Shown: one piece after another, positions 49,825 through 60,482 of the stretch | How positions within the stretch are numbered: the first letter of the stretch is position 1 | Layout: the number at the start of each line of letters is the position of its first letter | Source: Megaera sp965229545 | GTDB lineage: Bacteria > Pseudomonadota > Alphaproteobacteria > Rickettsiales > Rickettsiaceae | Reading direction: 5' to 3' | Assembly (NCBI GenBank): GCA_965229545.1 | Contig: OZ245887.1 | Location: forward strand, 1,302,001-1,366,000 | DNA: 64,000 bases | Notes under the pieces: model-generated | Databases searched by the model: none | What the model saw: the letters and a program-made list of their open reading frames with translations, nothing else | Told to the model about the DNA's origin: nothing | Position numbers and translations under genes: made by a program

Positions 49825-50064
49825 TTTCCGTGAATAACATAACCGGTTTTATTATATTGAAATTCTTCTCCTTCAATAATTTCACCATCGAAACTCACCT
49901 TTAAAAGGTTATTTTCTGTGACCTCTTCGAACCTTAAACCAAAAGGATTGATATAATAATAATTTGCGCCGTGCGGTCTTGCTGAGAGATGAGTATAGGT
50001 GTGATCATCCATACCTAATTTTGCTAAAATCTGGTAAGCGTAAGCTAAGTTTTTTAACTGACAT
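49825..50064 (-). pseudogene. Class II aldolase/adducin-family protein, N-terminal fragment
   Basis: Reading from ATG 50064, a one-base excess in an A run near 50050 precedes AYAYQILAKLGMDDHTYTHLSAR, then NPFGLRFEEVTENNLLKV and GYVIHGN. This is the beginning of the class II aldolase/adducin head domain, with an HLSAR motif but without the zinc-binding His cluster that follows. It is cut at 49824 by IS630 copy J and the C-terminal part is not found beside it. Confidence 0.78.
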
Positions 50065-50074
50065 AATACTAAAA

Positions 50075-51619
50075 TTATCTATCTAATGAGGTTGTCTCTG
50101 TGCTTGCAAAATTGAGTTTTCGGTAACTAATGCTTTCAGCTACGTGGATTTTTTACGTAATCCGAACCGTTTAAATCGGCAATTGTCCGGGCTACTCTTA
50201 AAACTCTGTTATACCCTCGCATCGAAAGTTTGAACTTTTGGGCTGCCTCATTTAACAAATTCCGTCCTTCATCAACAGGTATAGCATAATCCGTAAGTAA
50301 CTGGCCGTCTAGATTATTATTAAGTGCAATACCATAACCTTCGTAGCGTTTTGTTTGCAATTCTCTAGCTGCAAACACTCTTGCTGCAACAGTTTCCGAG
50401 CTTTCCAAGTTAGTTGTTGTAAGAGTATAATCAAAATCGTAAAACTCGTCACTACCTACTTCAATATGCAAATCAAATCGGTCAAGAATAGGCCCTGAAA
50501 TTTTACTTTGATAATTGCTTCCGCACAAGAGGGGCTTATTGCATTCCTTGCTCGAATCACCTAAGTATCCGCATTTGCAAGGGTTCATGGCGGCAATTAA
50601 CTGAAACCTGGCTGGATATTTTACTTGTGTCCCGGATCTGGAAATTAAAATTTCTCCTGTTTCAATAGGTTGCCTTAACGATTCTATTACTCCGAATGGA
50701 AATTCCAGTAATTCATCTAAAAACAGTACTCCATGGTGAGCTAAAGATATTTCTCCGGGTTTTACCTTTCGGTCCATTCCTCCGCCTACCATTTCTGGTA
50801 TAGAACAATTATGATGAGGTGTTCTAAATGGTCTTTCCTTAGTTAAGCATCCCTCTTTAAGATTGCCAGCAATACTTGAAATCATACTGACTTCTAAAAT
50901 CTCCTGAGGAATAAGTTTTGGTAAAATAGCAGGTAATCTTGAAGCAAGCATGGATTTACCAGTTCCTGGTGTCCGTACATTAACATATTATGACCGCCTG
51001 CAGCTGCTATTTCGAGAGCTCTTTTTGCAATTTTTTGGCCTTTTATATCTTTTAAATCCGGATAAGTAGCTGATTTATTACTAACGGCTGGTTCCGGTCT
51101 TGCTAAAGCTTGTATTCCGCTAAAATGATTAATTAAACTAAGCAAATTATCAGCAGCTATTACTTTCTCATTACCTGACCAAGCAGCTTCAGATCCATTA
51201 TATTTTGAACAGATGATGCCTTTATTTCTACTACTTGCTCCGATAGCAGCAGGTAAAGCTCCGTTTACAGGTAGAATTGAACCGTCTAAAGATAATTCCC
51301 CAAAAACTAGATAGTCCATCATTTCATCGCTAGGGAGTACTTTCATTGCTGATAATATTGCTGCAGCAATTGCTAAATCAAAATGGCTTCCTTCTCTAAC
51401 AAGATCTGCTGGGGCCAAATTAACTACTATTCTTTTTGCTGGAAGAGTAAGACCAATAGATGATAAAGCAGCTCTCACTCTTTCCTTTGATTCAGCAATA
51501 GTTTTATCGGCTAAGCCAACGATGACAAAATTTGGTACCCCTGGCGATATTTGCACTTGGACATCTACATCTGTTATGTCTACGCCGCTGAAAGTTAGGC
51601 TGCAAATTTTGGTAATCAT
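50075..51619 (-). pseudogene. comM: ComM/YifB-type AAA+ ATPase, frameshifted in Walker A
   Basis: ComM is a helicase that helps branch migration when transformed DNA recombines. The first part (from ATG 51619) has the Lon-like fold (FVIVGLADKTIAESKERVRAAL, LVFGELSLDG) and the chelatase-type KRALEIAAAGGHNMLMYG. One base is lost in the Walker A loop near 50968, so GPPGTGKS becomes GHQELVNP. The second frame continues with LASRLPAILPKL, HHNCSIPEMVGGG, GVLFLDELLEF (Walker B) and the FDLHIEV region. A second frameshift near 50148 separates the last 24 residues (IHVAESISYRKLNF). Dead. Confidence 0.93.
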
Positions 51620-51818
51620 AAATAGGATTAAATTTAAGGTTATTATTTTTTTGTGTAGGTAAAAATTGTATTTTACAAGTTTAATTACAGTATAGAGTAA
51701 TTTTTGGAGGTAACTTATGAAAACTAAGGAAAAAGTCAAGAACAACTTCAGATAGAAGTGATGGCAAACTATTCAACCAACTAATGAAGCCCGATAATAC
51801 CTAAAAAGTTCCTTACAT

Positions 51819-53177
51819 TTATTTGCCAATGCAAAAATTGCTAAAGATTTCGCCTAAGATCTCATCCACTGTTATAACGCCCGTGATATTACTAAGGTAT
51901 CTTATAGTCATTCTAATATCTTCTGCTGCTAAAACCAGATCATTTTCAAGATTTGAATTACTTAAAGACTCAAAAGCATAAGACAGCTGAGTTCTATGTC
52001 TCTCTCTAGTAATTTGGGGATTTTCTGAAGGGCTAGCTATTTGTTCGGCAATTTGGCAGATATGATCCATTAATTTCTCTACATTTTTGCCGGTTTTAGC
52101 TGATATGTAGAGTATATGCTTAGGTATGTGAGGCATAAACAGGTTCAAATGATTATAATCGTGGTTTGATACCTCATCTATTTTATTAAAAACAACTATC
52201 GTATTATCATCAATGAAATCTATAAAAAGTGCTATGTCTTTTTCATTTAATCCTTGCACATCATACATAATAATTTTGATGTCAGAATGCTTTAAGGTTT
52301 CCCTAGATTTTTTTATCCCGATTTGTTCGATCTCATCTACGCTGTTATCTCTAATTCCAGCTGTATCTTGAAGAATAATCGGGTATCCTCCTATATCAAG
52401 ATGACCTTCAATAACGTCCCTCGTAGTTCCGGCAATATTTGAAACAATAGCTATTTCTCTTTTAAGCAGCAAATTCATTAAACTTGATTTACCGGCATTA
52501 GGTTTTCCTACTATCGTAAGTTTTAAACCGTTTCGCAGGCGTTCACCTCTGTTATTATCCCTTAAATGGTTAGAGATTTCGCAGCATAAATTATTGATAT
52601 TATCTTTTGTGTGCGCAAGTACTTCAGCGGGTATATCTTCATCGGGAAAATCAATATAAGCTTCAATTAAAGACATAATTTTAAGAAGTTGCTTACGCCA
52701 ATTTGTATATATTACTTCTAATCCTCCACCAAGTTGTCTTATGGCTTGCTTATGCTGTAATTCCGTTTCTGCGTCGATAAGATCGGCAAGTCCTTCTGCT
52801 GCTGTTAAATCAAATTTACCGTTTAAAAAAGCTCTTTTGGCAAATTCTCCTGGTTCTGCCACTCTTAAATCCTCTATCAAACTTAATGCCTGGTTAAGTA
52901 ATTTTATTACTGCTATACTGCCATGAGCGTGTATTTCGGCTGATTCTTCCCCTGTAAAACTGGAATTTGCGTTAAAATAAACGACCAAGGCCTTATCTAT
53001 CTCCATCCCGGTTTTAGGGTGAAAAATTTTCCGTAAATACATTTTTCGTGGCTGTAATGCCGTTATTTTCCCACTAATTAAGCTTTCCAGTGCTGATAGG
53101 CTATTTGGGCCTGATATTCTGTAAACAGTTACCCCGGCTTTTCCCACTCCTGAGCATTGGGCAAAAATTGTATTCAT
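51819..53177 (-). CDS. mnmE: tRNA uridine-5-carboxymethylaminomethyl modification GTPase MnmE
   Basis: A 452-residue GTPase that, with MnmG, modifies the wobble uridine of several tRNAs. The N-terminal formyl-THF-binding domain (1-118) begins MNTIFAQCSGVGKAGV. A helical domain and the inserted G domain follow: GKPNAGKSS (about 226), TTRD, DTAGIRD and NKID. The protein ends with the diagnostic CIGK, whose Cys acts in catalysis. Length is normal and the frame intact. It is a single minus-strand gene divergent from gdhB. Confidence 0.97.
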   Translation of the reverse strand: MNTIFAQCSGVGKAGVTVYRISGPNSLSALESLISGKITALQPRKMYLRKIFHPKTGMEIDKALVVYFNANSSFTGEESAEIHAHGSIAVIKLLNQALSLIEDLRVAEPGEFAKRAFLNGKFDLTAAEGLADLIDAETELQHKQAIRQLGGGLEVIYTNWRKQLLKIMSLIEAYIDFPDEDIPAEVLAHTKDNINNLCCEISNHLRDNNRGERLRNGLKLTIVGKPNAGKSSLMNLLLKREIAIVSNIAGTTRDVIEGHLDIGGYPIILQDTAGIRDNSVDEIEQIGIKKSRETLKHSDIKIIMYDVQGLNEKDIALFIDFIDDNTIVVFNKIDEVSNHDYNHLNLFMPHIPKHILYISAKTGKNVEKLMDHICQIAEQIASPSENPQITRERHRTQLSYAFESLSNSNLENDLVLAAEDIRMTIRYLSNITGVITVDEILGEIFSNFCIGK

Positions 53178-55624
53178 TAACTATTCTTAATTGTTGATAG
53201 GTATTTACATTTCTTATATTATACCGTTAACTTGGATATTTTAAAGCTATTTAAGAATATTAGGTAGACCATGAATGATAATGAAAACAGTAATTACTTA
53301 TCTTTAAGCAAACTTAATTGTACAATTGATGATTTTACCCCTAATATACTTAATTTAGTAAAAGCAAAGAAAAAAGGTGATTTATATAGAAAATTTGCCC
53401 AAAGATTTTTAACTTATATTCCTGTTGATTACAGGTCAAAAGATAAAATATCATTATTTGGTGATTTTACGGATGAAGCTTTTGAATTTTTTAAACAAAG
53501 AAAAAATGAAGAAAGAAAGATTGAGATTTCAAAAGTTAAATTTCAGAATAATAACTCTATTACCATATTAATAATTATTGAAAATCGGCCGTTTATTATT
53601 GATTCATTAAATTGTTTAACCTCAAGATTGGGGTTGCAAACTATTTTTACGTTTCATCCAGTAGTTTTTTCTAAAAGAGATAAAAACGGTAATTTAATTG
53701 ATATTGTTTCGACTGGTGAAGAAGCGTCAAGAGAATCACTAGTATTTATTAAAGCTCTGGGAAATTTTAATGAAGAAACTATACAAGTCTTAAAAAAGGA
53801 AATAAATAAAATTATTGATTTAGTCGATTACACCTATAACTCTTGGCAAACTTTACTAAATAAATTAATTGCGGTAACTAATGATATATCCCGCCATAAG
53901 GATGTGTATGAGGAAAAAAGGGTTTCCTGCCGAAGAGACAATTGATTTTCTAAATTGGCTGTAGAAAGATAATTTTACTTTTCTTGGTATGGTTGAATTT
54001 GATATTCCTTCTATGCAAATAATCCATGAAGATGGGGTAAAAGATATTTGGCAAGAGAATAAGGAAGAGCTAAAGATTATAATAGAGTTTTCTAAAAGGG
54101 ATTATTACTCTAATAAACTTGCCATGCTTGGTAAACTTAATAAGGTATCGCCGGTACATCGTAATGCGCTTGTAGATTATATTCTAATTAAGCACCTAGA
54201 TGAAAATGGGCAATATAAATCAGGTAGCATAATTTTTGGACTTTACGGAATGGCAATTTATTACCAATCCATAAAAAGTGTACCTATTTTACGGGGAAAA
54301 ATGAATTACGTGCTTGATGAATCGGGGTTTCCTTTAAACAGTTATAATTCTAAAAAGCTAAAAAATATTATCGAATCTTTGCCTCGTGATACTTTAATTC
54401 AAATTGACGAAACCGATTTGTATTGTATGTGTCTCCACATGCTTTCAAGTATGCGTAGTAAAAAACTAAAATTGTTTATCCAACAAGATTGGGCTGGATC
54501 CTTTATTAATATTATTATTTTTATGCCAAGGAATCGACTCACGCCGGATGTGTATAATACAATTAGTAACTATCTGTCACAAAAGTTTGATAGTGAAATT
54601 ATTACTGATAATATAACCGTACTGGCTCAGGACTTTTTACACCTTTTTGCTACTATTCCCTTAAAAGATAAAAGCAAGCTGAATTTTGACCCTCAGGAAC
54701 TAGAAGAAGATTTGATAAAAATTACTACTAATTGGTCAGATTCTTTATTAGAGAAATTATGTGAAAAATATGGAGAGTACGAAGGGGGACTAAAACATAA
54801 GCAACTAGAATTTGCTTTTCCTCCTGAATATAAGCATAAATTTAATGCAAGTAGTACAATTGAGGATATTAACAATCTAAAAAAAGCTTCAGATTTAAAT
54901 AAAACTGTTTTTAATCTTTTACAGAAATCACCTTCAGAGTTTATTTTAAAAATCTACAATCCATCAGTATTTTTACCCCTTTCGGACACTTTGCCTGCTA
55001 TAGAGAACTTGGGTTTTATAGCAATTGATGAGCAAAGTTCTATAATCAAAGAAACAAATGAAATTAAGCAGAGCTGGATTTATGAATTTATTTTAGCAAG
55101 CCATACGGAAATAGAAATTCCATTTAGCATGTTAAAGAAAAATATTGAAGTAGCTCTTGAGAAAATCCATGAGGGAATATTCCCAAGCAACTCTTTAAGT
55201 AAGTTACTTGTTATTTCCGGCATGGATTGGCAAAAAATTTATTTATTGAAAGCTCTAACAACTTATTTACATCAAACCGGTATTTCTTATGGAAAGGCAT
55301 ACGTTCAGCTAACTTTAATAAAACATTATAAATTTACAGAACTGCTTGTAAAGCTGTTTACTGCTTTATTCGACCCTGAGTTATATTCAAAAAAACTGGC
55401 AAAATCAATTAGCAAGGATCTGGAAAATTACCTTGATGGAGTTTCTAATAGCACGGAGGATAAAGTCCTCGTAATATGTATCAAATTATTAATGCTATTA
55501 CTAGAACTAATTTCTACCAAACAAAAGGTGAGGAAATAAAACCTTATATTTCTTTTAAATTTGATTCTCATAAAGTACCAGATTTACCGCTACCAAGACC
55601 TTATGCCGAAATTCTTACTTATTC

Positions 55625-56760
55625 TATGACTCCGGCCTTTAAATATTGAACTAACATTAGAGAAATGATATAATGATATTGTATCAAGAGTAATAACAAA
55701 ATGTCTAATAAAAAATTATCACCAAGCGATCTCAAGATATTAAGAAAGAAAGCAGTGGAAGCAATAGTTATACATGGAATAAGCAAGAAACAAGCATCTA
55801 TTACCTTTGGGTTTTCTAGGAGTTCTATATGGAAATATCTTAAAGAGTACAAAATTTATAAGGAAGAAAGCTTTCGCTATAAGAAGCGAGGAGTAAAGGT
55901 AGGAACAGGATCTAAAATCAGTAAAAATCAAGAAGAGGAATTAAAATCTAAAATTTTATCACATACACCTGATGAATTGGGAATGGATTATACGTTATGG
56001 AATAGTAAAGTGGTACAAGAATATATAGAATCCAATTACCTTTATCAGTATAACAGGCGTTCTATAAGAAAAATTATGAATAGATTGGGTTTTACGTCTC
56101 AAAAACCAATTAAATCAGCCTATCAACGTAATCCAGAGAAGATAAAAGAATGGTTAACAGTCACATATCCAGAAATCAAGTCTCGTGCAATGAAAGAAAG
56201 TGCTAGAATTTATTGGGGAGATGAAATGGGGATACAATCAACAGATAATCGAGGTAAAACATATGGTCTTAAAGGCAAGACCCCAGCAATCAAGAGAAGT
56301 GGTTCAAGATTTAAATGTAATATGCTAGCTGCTATTAGTCCGTAAGGGTTTATGAACTGGATGGTATTTGAAGATAATTTTACCAGCAAAAAGTGTATTG
56401 AATTTTTAGGTAGACTGATCAGACAAATTAAGCAGAAAATATTTTTGATATTAGATAATCATAGAGTGCATCACAGTAAAAAGGTAAAAGCTTATGTAGA
56501 AAGACATAAGGACAAGCTAGAATTGTTTTATTTACCATCATATTGTCCTGATATGAATCCACAAGAACTTGTAAACCAAGATGTCAAAGCTAACTCCAAT
56601 AATTTTCGAGTACTAAAATCAGTAAAAGATTTAACAATTAATGTACGGTCCTATTTAACACAAATTCAGTTTAATGGTATAAAAATTCAAAATTATTTTA
56701 AAAAGAAAGAAATAGCTTATGCTACTATATAATGTTCAATATTTAAAGGCCAGAGTAATA
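55625..56760 (+). mobile_element. IS630-family insertion sequence, full length (copy K)
   Basis: A 1136-bp unit in gdhB. The flanks rejoin exactly at one TA (TTATTCTAATGAG), giving in-frame TYSNEFEGIH, so this is a clean insertion. The left end has a G for T change (TATGACTCC). Confidence 0.96.
55701..56732 (+). pseudogene. IS630-family transposase with nonsense codon (copy K)
   Basis: The codon after AAISP is TAA instead of CAA (56343-56345), cutting the protein before the second catalytic Asp. Otherwise consensus. Confidence 0.95.
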
Positions 56761-59196
56761 ATGAGTTTGAAGGTATTCACCTTAGAGGTGGAAAAGTTGC
56801 ACGAGGTGGAATTAGATGGTCAGATAGGGGAGAGGACTATAGATTGAGGTATTAGGCTTGATGAAAGCTCAGATGGCTAAGAATGCTGTTATAGTACCTG
56901 TTGGTTCAAAAGGTTGTTTCTTTGTTAAATTTGAACAAAAGGGTTTCTCTCGAGCGGACTATATGGCAAAAGTTGTTATATGCTATCAAAATTTTTTGAG
57001 AGGACTTCTAGATCTTACGGATAATTGGGTTAATGGTAAAATAGTCTGGCCGGCAAAAACTGTAGTTTACGATCTTGATGACCCCTATTTAGTAGTAGCA
57101 GCAGATAAAGGAACAGCATCTTTTTCCGATTATGCTAATCAAGTTTCACTTGAATATAACTTCTGGCTTGGTGATGCCTTTGCCTCCGGCGGATCACTGG
57201 GCTATGATCATAAAAAGATGGGGATTACAGCTAAAGGTGCTTGGATTTCAGCTCGTTCTCATTTTTATGATATGGGTAGGGATATTCAGTCTGAGCCATT
57301 TACAGTAATAGGTATTGGAGACATGGCAGGTGACGTATTTGGTAATGGGATGTTGCTTTCCAAATATATAAAATTGGTAGCGGCGTTTAATCATATACAT
57401 ATTTTTATAGATCCTAATCCGGACTGCAAGATAAGTTATAAAGAAAGGCAAAGATTATTTAATATACCCGTTAGTAAATGGTCGGATTATAACTCTGAAT
57501 TAATTTCTAAAGGTGGAGGGGTTTTTGAGAGATCAGTAAAAATTGTCCATATATCGAAGGAAATACAAAGCCTTCTGGATTTAGACAATAGCTCTGTTAC
57601 TCCTAATGATTTAATCAAGGCTATTTTAAAAGCTGAGGTAGATTTATTATGGAATGGCGGGATAGGAACATATATCAAAGCATCATCAGAAAACAATGCA
57701 GGTATCGGTGATAAAACCAATGATAATTTACGTTGTGATGCTAAAGATATACGTGCGAAAGTAGTCTGTGAGGGTGGTAATCTTGGAGTTTCTCAGCTTG
57801 GTAGGATTGAATATGCTCTGTGCGGAGGGCGTATAAATACTGATTTTATTGATAATTCTGCCGGAGTTGATTGTTCTGATCACGAGGTAAATATTAAAAT
57901 TGCTCTAAATACGGCTGTTTCTTCGGGTAATTGTACTGTAGAAGAACGTAATTATTTATTACAACAGATGACCTCGCAAGTTGAAGAATTAGTATTAGCT
58001 GACAATTATAATCAGAATCAAGCAATTACTATTGCGCAAAGAACACCAGTTTTAAATATTGAAAATTTCGGACAGTTGATACGCAATTTAGAACAAGAAG
58101 GTTTGCTAAACAGAGAAGTTGAGTTCTTGCCCGCCTTATCAGAACTTTCACGTAGGGCAATTGCAAGGGAAAAAATAACAAGACCAGAGCTTGCAGTATT
58201 GTTATCGTACAGCAAAATGTCAGTAGAAAGAGAGCTGATGTTTTCAACTATTGCAAAAGATAAATACTTCGAGAAATATTTGTTTAATTATTTTCCGAAT
58301 TTAATGAGAGAGAGGTTTAGTGATGAGATTTTAAATCATCCTTTAAAAAAGGATATTATAATTACTGTTATAGCTAATAAATTAGTCAATCAACTTGGAG
58401 GGTCATTAATTACTGATATCAAAAAGGAAACTGGCGGTGTTTTATGTGATATCGCAAGAGCTTATAGTGTAATTTGTGAATTGTTTGATTTAGACGGTTT
58501 ATGGAAAAAAGTAGAAAATCTGGATAAAACAATCAGTACAGAAATAAAAGTAGACATGTTTACCGATCTTACTAAAACAATGCGTAGAGGTATTAGTTGG
58601 TTTATAAAAAATACTAAGTCTCCTCTGAATATTTTAGAAACAGTAGAAGAGTATAAAGAGCAAATACACCGGATAACTAATTTAATGAGGAAACTCCTAG
58701 TTGGCGAAACTAAAACAAAATTTTTTAATAAAATAAATATTTACAAGCAAGCAGGAGTGCAAGAAAATCTGGCAAAATCTGTAGCTTCCCTAGAATCTTT
58801 AGTATCGGTTTTTGACATTATTTATGTAGCCAAAATCACTAATTCTAAAGACGAAGATGTTGCAAATTTATATTTTGAAAGTGGGGATTTACTCAATATT
58901 GATTGGCTTAGAAAATCCTGTGAGGCACAGATAGACGATTCTTATTGGAATAGGTTATCAATCCAATCATTAAAAGATGATTTTTATGATAAACAAAGGC
59001 GTTTTGTCATGGAAATAGTGAAAAAACACCAAAATAAGGTTGATTTATTAAGTTGGATTAATGACAATAACCAAAGTGCCGGTATTTTTACTGATTTTGT
59101 AACAGAACTTAAATTACAGGAAACTGTTAACTTAAATATGCTTATATTGGCTAATAAAAAATTTGAATTATTCTTAAGGCAACTTAGTGATTGATT

Positions 59197-59628
59197 ATGA
59201 CTTCTAAACTGGGAGAGGCAAGAGAAGCAGCAGGGTATAGTATTGAGTATGTTGCGGACAAACTAAATATCCGTAAGCAATATTTACTTGCACTTGAAGA
59301 AGGGAACTATGACATAATGCCGGGAAAAGTTTATGCCGAAGGATACAAAAAAATGTATTGTGAATTCCTGGAGATTAATAATTCCCAGAATGAGCAGGAC
59401 AATTGTTCAGCAGCTACCCAAACATTAGATAGTACTAAGGTGCCTATTCGTACTAAAAAATATACCAAATATATAATTATTTGTTCTATTATTTTGCTGG
59501 CTTTAATGGTAGTACTATATGATTTTTTAAAGGCGCAACCTGAAGAATTACTTATAACAACACAATCAGATGATGGAAACGATGGAAGTAGACAAGAAAG
59601 CCCTGATACACCTTATAAAAAAGATTAA
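59197..59628 (+). CDS. RodZ-like protein: N-terminal HTH and one membrane segment
   Basis: A protein of about 143 residues. The first 70 form the HTH_25-type fold of RodZ (LGEAREAAGYSIEYVADKLNI, YLLALEEGNYDIMPGKVYAEGYKK), and a transmembrane helix follows at about 90-112 (IIICSIILLALMVVLYDFL) with a short acidic periplasmic tail. RodZ links MreB to the cell-wall elongation machinery; the long beta-rich periplasmic domain of E. coli RodZ is absent. I prefer ATG 59197, 2 bp after the gdhB stop, over TTG 59191. It overlaps the next small gene. Confidence 0.8.
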   Translation: MTSKLGEAREAAGYSIEYVADKLNIRKQYLLALEEGNYDIMPGKVYAEGYKKMYCEFLEINNSQNEQDNCSAATQTLDSTKVPIRTKKYTKYIIICSIILLALMVVLYDFLKAQPEELLITTQSDDGNDGSRQESPDTPYKKD

Positions 59629-59812
59629 TAGTAATGTAGACAAGCTGATTTTCGAATTAAATGTAAAAGATAAGCAAATTGAAGAGTTAAAAATACAGAA
59701 TCAGGAATTAAAAAATAACAGTGCAACAATTCTTAATCAAATTAAAGAGTATATTAAAGAACTAGAAGAAATAAGAAATCATTATGTCGATAGTAACAAT
59801 AACTCTAAATGA
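59588..59812 (+). CDS. Small coiled-coil protein, ZapA-adjacent
   Basis: About 75 residues, nearly all one coiled coil (KIINSNVDKL-like heptads through IEELKIQNQELKNNS and IKEYIKELEEIRNH). It overlaps the end of the RodZ-like gene and the start of zapA. Small coiled-coil proteins commonly precede zapA in alphaproteobacteria. Start is uncertain: ATGs also lie at 59570, 59573 and 59579. Function unproven, plausibly with the division ring. Confidence 0.6.
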   Translation, partial: VDKKALIHLIKKINSNVDKLIFELNVKDKQIEELKIQNQELKNNSATILNQIKEYIKELEEIRNHYVDSNNNSK

Positions 59813-60092
59813 TAAAACTTTTAAGTTATCTTGCCCAGAAGAAAGTCATACTGAACTTCATTCTCTTGCTAAAGAACTTGATAATGAAATAAATAAAATA
59901 AGGCAAGCCAATCCTTCAGCTTCTTTTGAGCTCGTGCTGGTTATGGTTGCACTTAATCTTTTGGATAATAAACAAAAGCAAGCAAACTTGAACGCTCAAC
60001 ATATAGTAAAAGAGGTTAATGAAGATATCCAAATACTATTATCTTCGATATTTAATGAACTGAGAGTAGTTGCAGAAAAATTAGAAAGATGA
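59784..60092 (+). CDS. zapA: Cell division protein ZapA
   Basis: A 102-residue cytosolic protein that bundles FtsZ filaments. The N-terminal globular part (MSIVTITLNDKTFKLSCPEE, LHSLAKELDNEINKIR) and C-terminal coiled coil match ZapA, including the helix VMVALNLLDNKQK. It overlaps the preceding coiled-coil gene by 29 nt. A probable 6S RNA follows directly, the usual alphaproteobacterial order. Confidence 0.9.
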   Translation: MSIVTITLNDKTFKLSCPEESHTELHSLAKELDNEINKIRQANPSASFELVLVMVALNLLDNKQKQANLNAQHIVKEVNEDIQILLSSIFNELRVVAEKLER

Positions 60093-60104
60093 TAAAAGTA
60101 ATCT

Positions 60105-60240
60105 AAGGGCTGCTTAGTGCGTCAGAGTAGATAAAAACCCCCCAGGGCGATAAGCATTTGCAAGGGATTGGTCACTTTGGCATCATCGTGGTGATGTAAT
60201 TGCTGAGCCCACCTTATCGAAAGTTCTCTGATGGTGGACT
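60105..60240 (+). ncRNA. ssrS: Probable 6S RNA
   Basis: Directly after zapA lies a long imperfect hairpin. GTCAGAG (60121-60127) pairs with CTCTGAT (60226-60232). Then comes an asymmetric bubble (about 20 nt on the left, 6 on the right). CGATAAG (60148-60154) pairs with CTTATCG (60213-60219), and an apical stem has CATCAT/GTGATG. This closing stem, central bubble and terminal stem is the 6S architecture, which mimics an open promoter and binds sigma-70 RNA polymerase. Synteny with zapA supports it. The ends are approximate. Confidence 0.6.
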
Positions 60241-60482
60241 TTATTCAACGGCTAAAGTGGTTCTTGCTTAAGATTTTAAAACTAATCTATTTTAAAACTA
60301 CTCTAGGCATAAAGAAGTTTAAGTTCGATAAACTCCTGAAGTTATTAGTTTTTCAAGCTATTTTCTATAAAATTAGTAGCATGTACAATATAAATCTGTA
60401 TAATGGCAGCGGTAAAAAATTGGAAAAGACCATAAGCAAGTAAACCTATAGACATTCCACTTCGAGCCAGTAAAAAAGTTTA
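60241..60482. other. Stretch after 6S RNA with an unconvincing small frame
   Basis: A 70-codon forward frame (60231-60443) begins inside the RNA and reads as a basic, hydrophobic peptide (KWFLLKILKLIYFKTTLG). I do not recognise it and see no ribosome-binding site. It may be debris of a transposase or chance. Confidence 0.3.

Larger units (their letters stand above)
53271..59194 (+). pseudogene. gdhB: NAD-specific glutamate dehydrogenase (large type), multiply broken and interrupted by IS630
   Basis: The reading resembles the ~1600-residue alphaproteobacterial NAD-GDH that oxidises glutamate to 2-oxoglutarate. Recognisable parts are DFTPNILNLVKAKKKGD at the N-terminus, YTYNSWQTLLNKL, ITRTNFYQTKGEEIKPY, then after the IS GIHLRGGKVARGGIRWSDRGEDY, KNAVIVPVGSKGCFFVK, and VVCEGGNLGVSQLGRIEYA. 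Lesions are a frameshift near 53920, TAG near 53963, a frameshift near 55470, the IS630 at 55625, and a 2-bp loss near 56847. The remaining 778-codon frame (56858-59194) covers the C-terminal half including much of the catalytic domain. Confidence 0.92.

Noticed and set aside
4791..56760. The dispersed, evenly spaced IS630 ends as a CRISPR-like or other novel repeat array
   Set aside because: The repeats are the termini of complete transposons, far apart and in both orientations; no short regularly spaced repeats with spacers were found anywhere in the window.
57248..58247. Four antisense frames opposite the C-terminal half of gdhB
   Set aside because: They are explained by the coding sequence on the plus strand and have no independent support.
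60231..60443. A 70-codon gene after zapA
   Set aside because: Its start lies in the 3' strand of the proposed 6S RNA, and there is no ribosome-binding site or recognisable family.
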